NCBI GenBank assembly: GCA_947090765.1
Contig: OX352322.1
Location: 3,765,501 to 3,829,500, forward strand
DNA: 64,000 nucleotides
Origin: Pseudomonas sp. MM223
GTDB lineage: Bacteria; Pseudomonadota; Gammaproteobacteria; Pseudomonadales; Pseudomonadaceae
Reading direction: 5' to 3'
The notes under the pieces were generated by a model. That model was not told where the DNA came from, searched no databases, and worked only from the letters and a program-made list of their open reading frames with translations. Both the position numbers and the translations under genes were made by a program. Within the stretch, counting starts at the first letter, position 1, and every line of letters begins with the position of its first letter. This document shows, one piece after another, positions 1 to 8,517 of this stretch.

Positions 1-143
1 ACAGCCGCCGGTACCACTGCAAGCTCTGCCGTATGCGACAGGTTGAACAGCAGATAGGCCAGCCCCGCATGCAATGCCAAGGCCGCGCCAAATGCCATGC
101 CATGGTCGCGCCAGCTGACAGTGTCAAAAGTTAGGTTGCTCAT
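1..143 (-). CDS. tonB: TonB energy transducer, N-terminal part (cut by window edge)
   Basis: Only about the first 47 residues are in the window. They read MSNLTFDTVSWRDHG, then a hydrophobic anchor of about 18 residues (MAFGAALALHAGLAYLLF), then the start of a periplasmic stretch. This is the layout of a TonB protein: a short cytoplasmic end, one membrane helix, and the rest in the periplasm. It starts 2 bases after the exbD stop codon, so it is the last visible member of the receptor-phytase-exbB-exbD-tonB operon. In that role it would carry proton-motive energy from ExbBD to the TonB-dependent receptor at 3303-5768. The C-terminal receptor-contacting domain lies outside the window, so the call rests on the anchor and the context. 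Confidence 0.75.
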   Translation of the reverse strand, partial: MSNLTFDTVSWRDHGMAFGAALALHAGLAYLLFNLSHTAELAVVPAA

Positions 144-145
144 GG

Positions 146-589
146 TCACGGCGCCTCGGTAATCAGGCCCAGGCGGCTGACACCACCGCGTTGCAGTTCG
201 GCGATGCCGGCCACCACGGCGGCATACTCGGTGTTGCGGTCGGCGCGCAGGTACACCTGGGTCTGCGGGTCCTGGGCGACGATGGCCGCAATCTTGTCGC
301 GCATTTGCGCGGTGTCGACAGCGCTGTCGGTCTGGCTGCTGGTATCGACCTCGCTGCCGAGGTTCCAGTAATAGCTGCCATCGGCCTTCACCGAGAGCGT
401 GACAATCCGCTGCTGGCTGGGTGCCGGCAGCGCCTCGGCGGCCACCTTGGGCAGCTCGATCTGCACGCCCTGCACCAGCATCGGTGCGGTGACCATGAAG
501 ATCACCAGCAGCACCAGCATCACATCGATGTACGGCACTACGTTCATTTCGGCCTTCAGGCCATGTTTGCGGACGGGTCTGGCGAGCAT
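146..589 (-). CDS. exbD: ExbD, biopolymer transport protein
   Basis: Inner-membrane ExbD partner of the ExbB-ExbD proton channel that powers TonB. The 147-residue protein has the classic short cytoplasmic lead, then the motif NVVPYIDVMLVLLVIFMV with the conserved membrane aspartate at about residue 22, then a periplasmic domain of about 100 residues. I start it at MLARPVRKHG, because AGGAGG sits just upstream and homologues begin this way; the longer open frame runs back into exbB. It lies 13 bases after exbB and 2 bases before tonB. The gene order suggests a dedicated energiser for the adjacent receptor and phytase system rather than the housekeeping copy. Confidence 0.93.
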   Translation of the reverse strand: MLARPVRKHGLKAEMNVVPYIDVMLVLLVIFMVTAPMLVQGVQIELPKVAAEALPAPSQQRIVTLSVKADGSYYWNLGSEVDTSSQTDSAVDTAQMRDKIAAIVAQDPQTQVYLRADRNTEYAAVVAGIAELQRGGVSRLGLITEAP

Positions 590-602
590 CGCGTGTTCCT
601 CC

Positions 603-1313
603 TCAGGCCGCTGCCGCCAGGCTGCTGGCCTGGCCTTGCAAACGCCGTTGCAGGCGACCTTGCAGTTCGTTGCCAAAGGCGTAGTAGCGGCTGATCAAGG
701 TCTGGCTGCGCGCCGAGTAACGGTTATAGGCCATCACCGCCGGAATCGCCGCGAACAGGCCGATGGCGGTGGCGATCAGCGCTTCGGCAATGCCGGGGGC
801 CACCGTCGACAGGGTCGCCTGCTGCACCTGGGACAACCCCAGGAACGAATTCATGATGCCCCACACGGTACCGAACAGGCCGATGTAGGGGCTGACCGAG
901 CCGACCGTGGCGAGAAACGGCAGGCCCTGCTCCAGGCGCTCCTCCTGCTCGGCGATGGCCACCAGCAGGCTGCGTTCGACGCCTTCGAGCACACTGTCGG
1001 GCTGCTGGCCAGGTTGCAGCTGCTGGAACGCCTGGTAGCCAGAAACGAAAAGCTGCTGCAGCCCGGCATCGACGTGAGGCTGTTGTGCCTTGATGCCCTG
1101 ATACAACTGGCCGACTTCGCTTTCGCGAAACTGCTTGAGAAACGCCCGGCTGTGCGCTTCGCTACGGCGCAAGCGGCTGCCACGCTGGATGATCAGGTAC
1201 CAACTGAGCAGCGAGGCCAAGGCCAGGCACAGCATGACGGCCTGGACCACCAGGCTGGCTTCGCTGACCAGGCCCCAGACGGTGGTATGTTCGAGCGGGG
1301 TTGGGGTTTGCAT
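603..1313 (-). CDS. exbB: ExbB / MotA-TolQ-ExbB family proton channel protein
   Basis: A 236-residue inner-membrane protein with three hydrophobic segments: near the N-terminus (SLVVQAVMLCLALASLLSWYLI), in the second half (VSPYIGLFGTVWGIMNSFLGL), and near residue 175 (GIAEALIATAIGLFAAIPAVMAYNRY). The last two are the signature channel-forming helices of the MotA/TolQ/ExbB family. The ATG is preceded by AAAGGA. It sits 67 bases downstream of the phytase gene and just upstream of exbD on the same strand, which points to one transcript. It should form the pentameric channel around ExbD that energises TonB for the neighbouring receptor. Confidence 0.93.
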   Translation of the reverse strand: MQTPTPLEHTTVWGLVSEASLVVQAVMLCLALASLLSWYLIIQRGSRLRRSEAHSRAFLKQFRESEVGQLYQGIKAQQPHVDAGLQQLFVSGYQAFQQLQPGQQPDSVLEGVERSLLVAIAEQEERLEQGLPFLATVGSVSPYIGLFGTVWGIMNSFLGLSQVQQATLSTVAPGIAEALIATAIGLFAAIPAVMAYNRYSARSQTLISRYYAFGNELQGRLQRRLQGQASSLAAAA

Positions 1314-1380
1314 GGGGGTGTCCTTTCAATGTGAGTCTTAGTCAAAGGCAATCAGGTTGCGGTGGCATGACAGGCGGCCG

Positions 1381-3273
1381 TTACTCCAGGCCCAAGGCTT
1401 CGGCCACCGCCGCCCACGGCACGTACTTGTAGTTCTGGTTGCCTTCGGGCATGCGCTTGCGACCGTCCTGCACGACCAGCAGGCCCTTGGCCCAGGGGCC
1501 GCCGAGGTTGGCCGAGGTCACTTCGAGGCCGTCGGTCTCCGAGGCGCCATCGATACCGCGCTGTGCATCCAGGCTGACCTGGAAGCTGCCACGCACCCGG
1601 TAAGGCGGTTTGGCATCGACCACCACGTAGCTGTCGTTGCCCTGGCTGGAAATCACCAGGTAATCGCCACCTTTGCCGTGGTACAGCGCCAGGCCTTCGA
1701 TGTCGTCCTTGACCAGGCCACCCACACCGATCACCTCGTCCAGACGGGTCGGGCCATCACCACGTGCGTCCAGGGCCCAGACCGCAACGTCTTCTTCGCC
1801 GATGAACAGGCGCTGGTTGCGGTCGTCGGCCACGCAACCTTCCGACTGGGTCGGGGTGCTGAAACTGCGCACCAAGGTGCCAGCTGCCTGGCCGTTACTG
1901 CCGTCGAGGCGGTATTGAACAAAGCGGCCATCCTTGTCATTGGCGATGGCGTAAATAGCCGCATCGGCATCCTTGAACAGGCACAGGCCGTAGATTTCCT
2001 TCAGCTCGGTGGGCACCTGGCCGATGTCGCTCAGCTGGCCGCTGGCCGGGTCGATGGCAAACAGGTGCAGGCTGTTGCGGTCACGGTTGCTGGCCACGGC
2101 CAGGTCAACCTGACGCTCGCCGAGCTGGAAACCGCTGCGCACATCAACATTGTTCAAGCGGCCCACACGCAGGTCCTGAAGTTGCTTGCCGCGCAGGTCG
2201 TAGGCCAGCAGCCCGCCTTTCTTGTCGGTGCCCAACACCCGACTCAGTTCGGGCTGGCGGGCGTTGACCCAGATCGCCGGGTCGTCCGCCGCATCGCCAA
2301 GGCTGGGCACGCCGTCGGTCTGTACCTGTGCCTTGACCTGTACCACCGCAGGCGCAATCGGCGTTGGCGTTGGCTTCCAGCCCAGCGTCGCCAGGTGCGT
2401 GCCCTGGTCGTCGGCCAGCAACAGTTCCAGGCCCTTGTCGCTCACACGGGCGCTGACCTGTTCCGGCTCCTTCAGCCCTTGCAAGCTCAGGGCTCCATCA
2501 CGCAGCCATTGTCCGGCGCGGCGCTGGTACAGGTGCAAGGCATTGGCGGCCGGGTCCAGCACCATCAGGCCGCCAGGCACCAGGGCCATGCCGGCGGCGG
2601 CCTTGGCCAGGCCGCCGAACGGTACCACCAGGTCCACCGGCTCGCGCACCAGGGGTGCTTCGGCAGCAGCTTCGTAGCGCCACAGGCCGACGTTTTCTTC
2701 GTTTACATACAGGCTATGGCTTGCGTCATCCGCCTGGCAGAACGCGCTCTGCGGCGGAAGGCTCAGGGCGCGCACATGGCGTGCCTCGGCCAGCGGCTGG
2801 CCATGTTCAGCGACCAGCCACTGCTCACCGATGCCCTCCTCGCCCACCAGGAACAGGAAGTCGTTTGCGGCGCTGTCGCGGTACAGGCACAGGCCCTCGA
2901 TGGCATAGCGGGTCTTGGGCAAATAGCGAGGGGTACCCCAACCGCTTTGTGCATCGAAGCGTGCCAGCAAAGCCTGCTGGCGCCTCTTGTCGAGGGTGGC
3001 GACCAACAGGCCGGTGCCATCGGTGCGGTGGTCAAGGGTTTCGAAGCGGCCCGGCAACCCACCGAGCACACGGCCCTGGCTGTCGACCAGTTGCAGCGCC
3101 CTGGCGGTCAGTTGCAAGCGCTCAGCCTGCTTGAGCGCCGGGGTTGGGGCCAGCCACTGGCTGGCCTCGCTGTCGATGACGCTGCGCTCGAGTGTGAGGC
3201 TGGGCGCCGCGCTGGCACTGGCGTGGGCCAAGGCGACATACAGCCCCAGCATGGACAAAGTAAACATACGCAT
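1381..3273 (-). CDS. Two-domain beta-propeller phytase
   Basis: A 630-residue exported enzyme predicted to release phosphate from phytate (myo-inositol hexakisphosphate) with calcium. An N-terminal signal peptide ends near ALAHASASA. Residues about 25-300 form a diverged propeller-like domain and about 320-630 the canonical one. Recognisable phytase stretches are DDPAIW at 330-335, GTDKKGG, NNVDVR, SEGCVADD, GEEDVAVW, DIEGLALY, SQGNDSYVV, and ETDGLEV near the end. Double-domain phytases of this type are known, with the incomplete N-domain assisting the C-domain. It lies 29 bases downstream of a TonB-dependent receptor and upstream of exbBD-tonB, so the receptor probably brings in a phytate breakdown product or phytate itself. 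The ribosome site is weak; the third codon (ATG) is an alternative start. Confidence 0.9.
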   Translation of the reverse strand: MRMFTLSMLGLYVALAHASASAAPSLTLERSVIDSEASQWLAPTPALKQAERLQLTARALQLVDSQGRVLGGLPGRFETLDHRTDGTGLLVATLDKRRQQALLARFDAQSGWGTPRYLPKTRYAIEGLCLYRDSAANDFLFLVGEEGIGEQWLVAEHGQPLAEARHVRALSLPPQSAFCQADDASHSLYVNEENVGLWRYEAAAEAPLVREPVDLVVPFGGLAKAAAGMALVPGGLMVLDPAANALHLYQRRAGQWLRDGALSLQGLKEPEQVSARVSDKGLELLLADDQGTHLATLGWKPTPTPIAPAVVQVKAQVQTDGVPSLGDAADDPAIWVNARQPELSRVLGTDKKGGLLAYDLRGKQLQDLRVGRLNNVDVRSGFQLGERQVDLAVASNRDRNSLHLFAIDPASGQLSDIGQVPTELKEIYGLCLFKDADAAIYAIANDKDGRFVQYRLDGSNGQAAGTLVRSFSTPTQSEGCVADDRNQRLFIGEEDVAVWALDARGDGPTRLDEVIGVGGLVKDDIEGLALYHGKGGDYLVISSQGNDSYVVVDAKPPYRVRGSFQVSLDAQRGIDGASETDGLEVTSANLGGPWAKGLLVVQDGRKRMPEGNQNYKYVPWAAVAEALGLE

Positions 3274-3302
3274 GAGCAGGCAATATCCCTGAAGGGTGCG
3301 GG

Positions 3303-5768
3303 TCAGAAGTGGGTGAGCGTCAGGCCGACCTTGTAGGTCGGGCCGTATTCCTCGTACTGGGCGTTGTAACGACGGTGGCCGCTGTACACGTAATAGGACT
3401 CGTCGGTGATGTTCTGCGCCTCGAAGGTCAACTGCAGTTCAGGGGTCAGGAAGTAGCCTGCCTTGAAGTCCACGTGCAGTTGGTCATCGGCATACTGGTC
3501 GTGGGCCTTGTCGTCGATGGCACCCAGCTCCAGCAGGTAGCCTGATTTGTAGTTGGCGGCCAGGCGCATGTTGAAGCGGTCGTTTTCCCAGCCGACCATG
3601 AAGTTGCCCACTGTGTCGGACTGGTTGGGCAGGTCGATGCTGCGCTTGCCGGTAGGCCCTTGCAGGGTTGCATCAGACTTGCTGAGGGTCAGGTTGGCGC
3701 CCAGCAGCAAACCGTTCCAGGGTGCCGGCAGCCAGTCGAACTTCTGCGAGTAGGCCAGCTCCAGGCCATACAGCTTGGCGCCACCACCGTTCTCGAAGGT
3801 GAGCGCTTCGTCAAAGTCCACCCAGGCGCCAGTGCCCGCCAGGTCGGTGCTGTAGATGAAGTGGTCGATGTCCTTGTAGAACAGGAACGCCGAGGCGGTT
3901 CCGGCGCGGCCCATGTAGTGCTCGATGCCCAGGTCGAAGTTCATCGACTCCAGCGGTTTGAGCTCCGGGTTGCCGAACGACGCATCGTTCTCATCGATGA
4001 CAAACCCCGGTGCCAGCTGGCCGAAGGTTGGCCGTACCACGGTGTTGGTCCAGGCGGCCCGAATGGCCGTTGCCGGGGACAACTGGTAGCGCGCGTGCAG
4101 GCCTGGCAGCCAGTGGTCGTAGCGGTTGTTGCTGTTGACGTCCTCGTACACACCGTCGCGCAGGCCAGTACCCTTGGCCTCGAACCTGGTACCTTCGTAA
4201 CGCACACCCGCAATCAGGCGCCAGTCACCGATATCCAGCGTGTTCATCAGGTACGCGGCGTTGATGTCCTCGCTCATGTCGAAGTCATTGATGCGCGAGG
4301 CCTCCTCATCGTAATAGGCCGCACGGTCGAGGTTGCCGATCAGGCCCTTGATTGCGCTGGCGCTGATGCCGTTGCCAAAGTTGCCCAGGGCATAGTCGAC
4401 ATTGCTGCCCTGATAATCGGCAAGGCTGATGTCATCGAACCCGTCATACACCCAGGTTTCGGTGTCGCTGGTCTTGTCGCGGCGGCTGAGCTTGCCGCCA
4501 AACTTGACCTGCGAGGCGTCGGCAAAATCGTAGTCGCGGGCAAGGTCCAGGCGGATGTTCTTTTCCTGGTCCTTGCCGTCAACTTTCTCCCACTCCACTT
4601 CGTCGAGGGTGAACCGGGCCGGGTCGTAGAAGTCGTTGCCCACGCTCAGCCGTGGCTTGCGCGTGCCGTCAAAGCCGGCCTCGTCAAAATCGCCGACGAA
4701 CTTGGCGCCGGCAATGCCGCCCGGGTCGTGCTCGGTGGCCTGGCTATAGCCGGCCTGGGCACTGAGGGTCCACTGGTCGAGGATGCGCTCGCCACCCAGG
4801 ACGTAGGACTGGATTTCCTGGGTGTCCTCGCGCGATTTCAAATCGCGCCAGCCTTCGGCCTCGCCACGCTGGCCAGAACCCTGTGGGTCGGCAAACTCCA
4901 GCCCTTCGGCGTTACGCGTTTCGGTGTCCTTGAACTTGCTGTACAGGGTACGCAGGTAGTAGCTGGAGAAGTCATCCGGCTGGTAATCGAAGTTCAGGCC
5001 CAGGCCGGTGCGCTCACGGGTAATCTGGTAGTCGCGGGCTTCGACCTCTTCCAGCCGGGCGCCGTCCTCGAAGTCCCAGTTACCACCGGTTTCGACGTTG
5101 TCCGAGCCAAACTTGCGCTTCTGCCAGCTGAACGCCGCGGCCACGCCAAAGTTGTTGGTGCCGTCACCCAGGCTGAAGCGGTCGCTGACCGCGCCGGAAA
5201 ACTTCGGGCTGTCGCGGCTGACGTTGGTGTCGTGGCTGGCCTCGCCGGTAAGGGTGTAGAACAACCCGTCATGGTCGAATGCCGACAGGCTCTCCACTTC
5301 GATGGTGCCGCCGAGGGAGTTGGCGTCCATGTCCGGGGTCAGGGTCTTGACCACCGACAGCGACTGCACCAGCTCGGCGGGCAGCACATCAAGCGCCACG
5401 GCCCGGCGGTCGCCCTCGGGGGCCGGCACCAGGGTGCCGTTGATGGTCACGCTGTTAAGGTCCGGGGCGATACCGCGCACGCTGACGAAGCGGCCCTCGC
5501 CCTGGTCGCGCTCCACCGACAGCCCAGGGATACGCTGCAAGGCTTCGGCGGCATTGTCGTCGGGCAGCTGGCCGACGCCATCGGCGTGTACCACGCTTTT
5601 GATGCTGTCGGCGCTTTTCTGCTCGCGCAGCGCCTTGTCGATGCTCGCCGCCTGGCCGATCACCTCGACCCGCTCGACCGCATCTTCCGCCCAGGCTGGG
5701 GCGGTGGTAATGGCAACGGCCAACAGGCTGACCCGGAATCCGGCGTTGCGGATGTGACGAAACGGCAT
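3303..5768 (-). CDS. TonB-dependent receptor (Caulobacter-type), phytase-linked
   Basis: An outer-membrane gated receptor of 821 residues. After a signal peptide (cleavage near APAWA) comes a TonB-box-like stretch VERVEVIG. The plug domain follows with NAAEALQRIPGLSV, GRFVSVRGI and NSVTINGT, and then a long beta-barrel ending in KVGLTLTHF with the terminal phenylalanine usual for barrel proteins. It has no STN domain, so it is not of the sigma-signalling kind found later in the window. The start MPFRHIRNAG was chosen for its upstream CAAGG and signal peptide. Neighbours are the phytase and ExbBD-TonB, so I infer a substrate linked to inositol phosphates; the sequence alone does not prove the ligand. 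Confidence 0.88.
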   Translation of the reverse strand: MPFRHIRNAGFRVSLLAVAITTAPAWAEDAVERVEVIGQAASIDKALREQKSADSIKSVVHADGVGQLPDDNAAEALQRIPGLSVERDQGEGRFVSVRGIAPDLNSVTINGTLVPAPEGDRRAVALDVLPAELVQSLSVVKTLTPDMDANSLGGTIEVESLSAFDHDGLFYTLTGEASHDTNVSRDSPKFSGAVSDRFSLGDGTNNFGVAAAFSWQKRKFGSDNVETGGNWDFEDGARLEEVEARDYQITRERTGLGLNFDYQPDDFSSYYLRTLYSKFKDTETRNAEGLEFADPQGSGQRGEAEGWRDLKSREDTQEIQSYVLGGERILDQWTLSAQAGYSQATEHDPGGIAGAKFVGDFDEAGFDGTRKPRLSVGNDFYDPARFTLDEVEWEKVDGKDQEKNIRLDLARDYDFADASQVKFGGKLSRRDKTSDTETWVYDGFDDISLADYQGSNVDYALGNFGNGISASAIKGLIGNLDRAAYYDEEASRINDFDMSEDINAAYLMNTLDIGDWRLIAGVRYEGTRFEAKGTGLRDGVYEDVNSNNRYDHWLPGLHARYQLSPATAIRAAWTNTVVRPTFGQLAPGFVIDENDASFGNPELKPLESMNFDLGIEHYMGRAGTASAFLFYKDIDHFIYSTDLAGTGAWVDFDEALTFENGGGAKLYGLELAYSQKFDWLPAPWNGLLLGANLTLSKSDATLQGPTGKRSIDLPNQSDTVGNFMVGWENDRFNMRLAANYKSGYLLELGAIDDKAHDQYADDQLHVDFKAGYFLTPELQLTFEAQNITDESYYVYSGHRRYNAQYEEYGPTYKVGLTLTHF

Positions 5769-5839
5769 TGCCACCTTGAAACCCTCGCTTGCAGTGACCC
5801 GATGAACCCGGGAATGGCTGCGAACGCTAGGAAGTGTGT

Positions 5840-5857
5840 GTGGCACTTGCGTGACAG
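5840..5857 (-). promoter_or_regulatory. Candidate Pho box upstream of the receptor-phytase operon
   Basis: Read on the minus strand this is CTGTCAC-GCAA-GTGCCAC, two seven-base repeats with a four-base spacer. It matches the PhoB consensus (two CTGTCAT repeats spaced by four) at 10 of 14 repeat positions. It lies about 70 bases before the receptor start codon, a sensible place for an activator. The match is imperfect, so this is a candidate only. Confidence 0.3.
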
Positions 5858-6020
5858 TGCTGGGTTGAACGGCTTGAAAACGCGGCTTTCACGCCGTTTT
5901 CGACGCCATTTGAGCCTGATATGACCTGAGGCCCGCTGCGGCCTGGCGGCGCGGGGCCGTTCCCGCCCCCCAAATCGTGTTTTTCCCTGACGATCAGCTG
6001 AGCCAAATCGACCCCCCGCC

Positions 6021-6038
6021 CAGTAACAGAACCGTCAT
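6021..6038 (+). promoter_or_regulatory. Candidate Pho box upstream of the phosphatase gene
   Basis: CAGTAAC-AGAA-CCGTCAT has the PhoB repeat spacing (seven bases, four, seven) and matches the consensus repeats at 10 of 14 positions, with the second repeat 6 of 7. It lies 56 bases before the phosphatase start. Together with the site at 5840-5857 it would make the divergent region phosphate-controlled. The rest of the 5769-6093 gap shows no gene. Confidence 0.3.
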
Positions 6039-6093
6039 CCGCCTTTGTTTCCTTTGCGCACATCACGCCTTCCGGGCTCATCGAGGAAACCCC

Positions 6094-7494
6094 ATGCACC
6101 GCCCCCTGCTACTGGCCGCCCTGCTCTGCGCCGCACAGGCTCATGCCCAGGCCAATGACTCCGCCCCGCTCCCGCGCTCCGCCGGCCTGCCCTACGCCGC
6201 CGGCACGCTGGCCGATCGCATCGTGCTGACGCCGGGCCAGAACGCCGCCACGCAGATGGCCGTCAGTTACCGCACCGACCTGGCCCAGGCCGACGCAGTG
6301 CTGGAACTTGGCCCGGCCCTCGCCGGCCCCTCGCTGGCAGCCAAGGCCAGCCCACTGGGTGGCAGCACCCAGCGCCTGGACAGCGACAACGGCCCAGCCA
6401 ACTACCACCAGGTGCGCCTGGACCACCTGCAACCGGACACCGCCTACGTCTACCGGCTCAAGGGCAGCGCGGGGTGGAGCGAGTGGCACCAGTTCCGCAC
6501 GGCCAAGGCCACCTTTGCGCCGTTCTCGTTCATCTACCTGGGCGATACCCAGAACGACATCCTCGCCATCGCCTCACGCACCATTCGCCAGGCGCTGCGC
6601 AGCGTGGCGCACCCTGCCCTGGTGGTGCACGCGGGCGACCTGGTGGCATCGCGCGACGATCTTGCCCACGACGATGAATGGGGTGAGTGGAACCAGGCCG
6701 GCGGCTGGTCGTACGCTGCCATCCCGCAGCTCACCGCGTTCGGCAACCACGAGTACCTGGAAACCCTCAACCCCGACGGCAGCGAAAGCCGCAGCCTTAG
6801 CCCCCATGTACCGGCGCAGTTCGCCCTGCCGCGCAACGGCGCCCCCGGCGTGGCGGCCACCAGCTATTTCAGCGATTACCAGAATGTGCGCTTCGTGGTG
6901 CTGGACGGCACCTCGGCGCTCGACCTGGGTACCCTGCAAGCGCAGACCGGCTGGCTGGAGCACGTACTGAAAAGCAGCAAGGCCCAGTGGAACATCGTGG
7001 TCATGCACCAGCCGGTCTACACCTGTGCCCGCCCCGATGACACCGAGCCGCTCAAGGCCGCCTGGCAACCGCTGCTGGAGCGCTACAAGGTCGACCTGGT
7101 ACTGCAAGGCCACGACCACTGCTACAGCCGCCTGACCCACGCTGAAGGGCGCCAGGCCACACTTGCCGTACAGCAGGCCAAACAGGCGATCGGCCCGGTG
7201 TACATGGTCTCGGTGACCGGTTCGAAGATGTACGGCCTGAACGACCGCGCCCGCCACCAGCCAGACCGCACAGCCGAGGACACCCAGCTGTACCAGACCA
7301 TCGCCGTCGAGCGGGACCGCCTGCAGGTGCGCACCTATTCAGCTGACGACCAGCTGTACGATGCCTTCGATATCACGCGGGATGCCAAAGGGCGCAAATT
7401 CCTGCAGGAGCCCTCGCTGGCGCTGGCCAAGGAACGGTTCTGCGAGGCCAGCGTGGGGCCGGACGGGCTGCCGTGCACCGCACGGGGCAAGTGA
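6094..7494 (+). CDS. Exported purple-acid-phosphatase-like metallophosphoesterase
   Basis: A 466-residue secreted enzyme predicted to hydrolyse phosphate monoesters or diesters with a two-metal centre. A signal peptide (MHRPLLLAALLCAAQAHAQA) leads into a fibronectin-III-like N-domain (about residues 35-135) of the purple acid phosphatase type. The catalytic domain carries the metal motifs GDTQ near 150, GDLV near 181, GNHE at 217-220, VVMHQP near 307 and GHDH near 339-342. The start was set at the signal peptide, not at the upstream open codons. It is divergent from the receptor-phytase operon, so the two probably work together: phytase and phosphatase free phosphate outside the inner membrane. 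The substrate is not determined. Confidence 0.88.
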   Translation: MHRPLLLAALLCAAQAHAQANDSAPLPRSAGLPYAAGTLADRIVLTPGQNAATQMAVSYRTDLAQADAVLELGPALAGPSLAAKASPLGGSTQRLDSDNGPANYHQVRLDHLQPDTAYVYRLKGSAGWSEWHQFRTAKATFAPFSFIYLGDTQNDILAIASRTIRQALRSVAHPALVVHAGDLVASRDDLAHDDEWGEWNQAGGWSYAAIPQLTAFGNHEYLETLNPDGSESRSLSPHVPAQFALPRNGAPGVAATSYFSDYQNVRFVVLDGTSALDLGTLQAQTGWLEHVLKSSKAQWNIVVMHQPVYTCARPDDTEPLKAAWQPLLERYKVDLVLQGHDHCYSRLTHAEGRQATLAVQQAKQAIGPVYMVSVTGSKMYGLNDRARHQPDRTAEDTQLYQTIAVERDRLQVRTYSADDQLYDAFDITRDAKGRKFLQEPSLALAKERFCEASVGPDGLPCTARGK

Positions 7495-7533
7495 GCGTCA
7501 TCGGATTGAGATAAACGCCTTGCATGCTGCTCT

Positions 7534-7563
7534 GCCTGTGCTGGCAACGGTGCCAGCACAGGC
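7534..7563 (+). terminator. Strong hairpin after the phosphatase gene
   Basis: GCCTGTGCTGGCA, loop ACGG, then its exact complement TGCCAGCACAGGC: a perfect 13-base stem between the phosphatase stop and the next start. No T-run follows, so it may act as an attenuating or transcript-protecting hairpin rather than a classical intrinsic terminator. Confidence 0.5.
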
Positions 7564-7587
7564 AACACCATAATCACAGGACACCCC

Positions 7588-8517
7588 ATGCGCCTTAGCC
7601 CCCTGTTCAAGCAGCACGCCCTGACGCTGGCCGGCCTGCTACTGGCCGCCAACGCCGGCCTGCTCGTCTACTTGGCCGCCGGCACGCTCAAAGCCTGGGC
7701 CGAGATCAACTGGATGGACGTCGCCGGCGAAGGCGGCACCTGCCTGATCCTCTGCGGCTGGCTGTTCATGCTGCTGCGTGGGCGCCCTGCGGGCCGGGTC
7801 ACCCGCCTGCTTTCGCTGGGCCTGTGCTTCATCGCCTTTTCGATGTGGATGGACACCCTCGACGAATTCATCCGCCTGCCCGACGACGCAATATGGGATA
7901 ACTGGCTGGAGACTGCGCCCATGCCGCTGGGCATGCTGCTGTTGACCCTGGGCATGTACCACCTGCAGCAAGAACAGCACGCCATCACCGCGCAAATGCG
8001 CAAGCGTGAGCAACTGTTCCGCGAACACCGCCTGTTCGACAAGCTCACCCCGCTTGCCGGTGCCCGGTACCTGCGCCAGCACCTGCAGCAAGCCATGGCC
8101 CAGGCCGCCAGCGAACAGCAGGCGCTGTCGCTGGTCGTGGTCGACCTGGACGATTTCAACCAGATCAACCAGCGCTACGGCCAGGAAGAAGGCGACCAGG
8201 TGCTGCAAGTGGTCGCCCAACTGCTGCTGCTTAACCTGCGCCAGCAGGACATACTCTGCCGCCTGGCCGGCGACCGCTTCGTCGCGGCGCTGCCAAACAC
8301 CGGTGAGCGCCAGGCCCAGGCCATGGCCGAAGCCCTGCGCCAGAGCATCGCCCACCTCGCCCACCATACCGGTCGGCATGGCGAGCGCCTGCACCTGACA
8401 GCCACAGTGGCCAGCGTGATGGCGCTGGACGAAGACGAAGACCACGTGCTCAAACGCCTCAACTACGCCTTGGCCCAGGCCAAGAGCCGCCACGCGCGCC
8501 AGGTACAACGGGCATGA
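7588..8517 (+). CDS. Membrane protein with degenerate GGDEF domain
   Basis: A 309-residue inner-membrane protein. The N-terminal 120 residues contain about four hydrophobic segments. A short helical linker (YHLQQEQHAITAQMRKREQLFREH) leads to a diguanylate-cyclase-fold domain at about 145-305. The fold is clear from VVVDLDDFNQIN and YGQEEGDQVLQ. The active-site loop that should be GG[DE]EF reads AGDRF near residue 227, so the first glycine and the catalytic glutamate are lost. It is therefore probably not an active cyclic-di-GMP synthase and may act as a sensor or binding partner. The stop overlaps the AraC gene start by four bases, so the two are translationally coupled. Confidence 0.85.
   Translation: MRLSPLFKQHALTLAGLLLAANAGLLVYLAAGTLKAWAEINWMDVAGEGGTCLILCGWLFMLLRGRPAGRVTRLLSLGLCFIAFSMWMDTLDEFIRLPDDAIWDNWLETAPMPLGMLLLTLGMYHLQQEQHAITAQMRKREQLFREHRLFDKLTPLAGARYLRQHLQQAMAQAASEQQALSLVVVDLDDFNQINQRYGQEEGDQVLQVVAQLLLLNLRQQDILCRLAGDRFVAALPNTGERQAQAMAEALRQSIAHLAHHTGRHGERLHLTATVASVMALDEDEDHVLKRLNYALAQAKSRHARQVQRA

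Noticed and set aside
1357..3336. 659-codon open frame on the plus strand opposite the phytase gene
   Set aside because: It is antisense to a well-recognised enzyme; its composition (runs of Ala, Gln, His, Val) is the usual shadow of GC-rich codon bias and it has no family features.
3660..5924. 754-codon open frame on the plus strand opposite the phytase-linked receptor
   Set aside because: Same reason: a mirror of the receptor's third-position GC bias, with no ribosome site and no recognisable domain.
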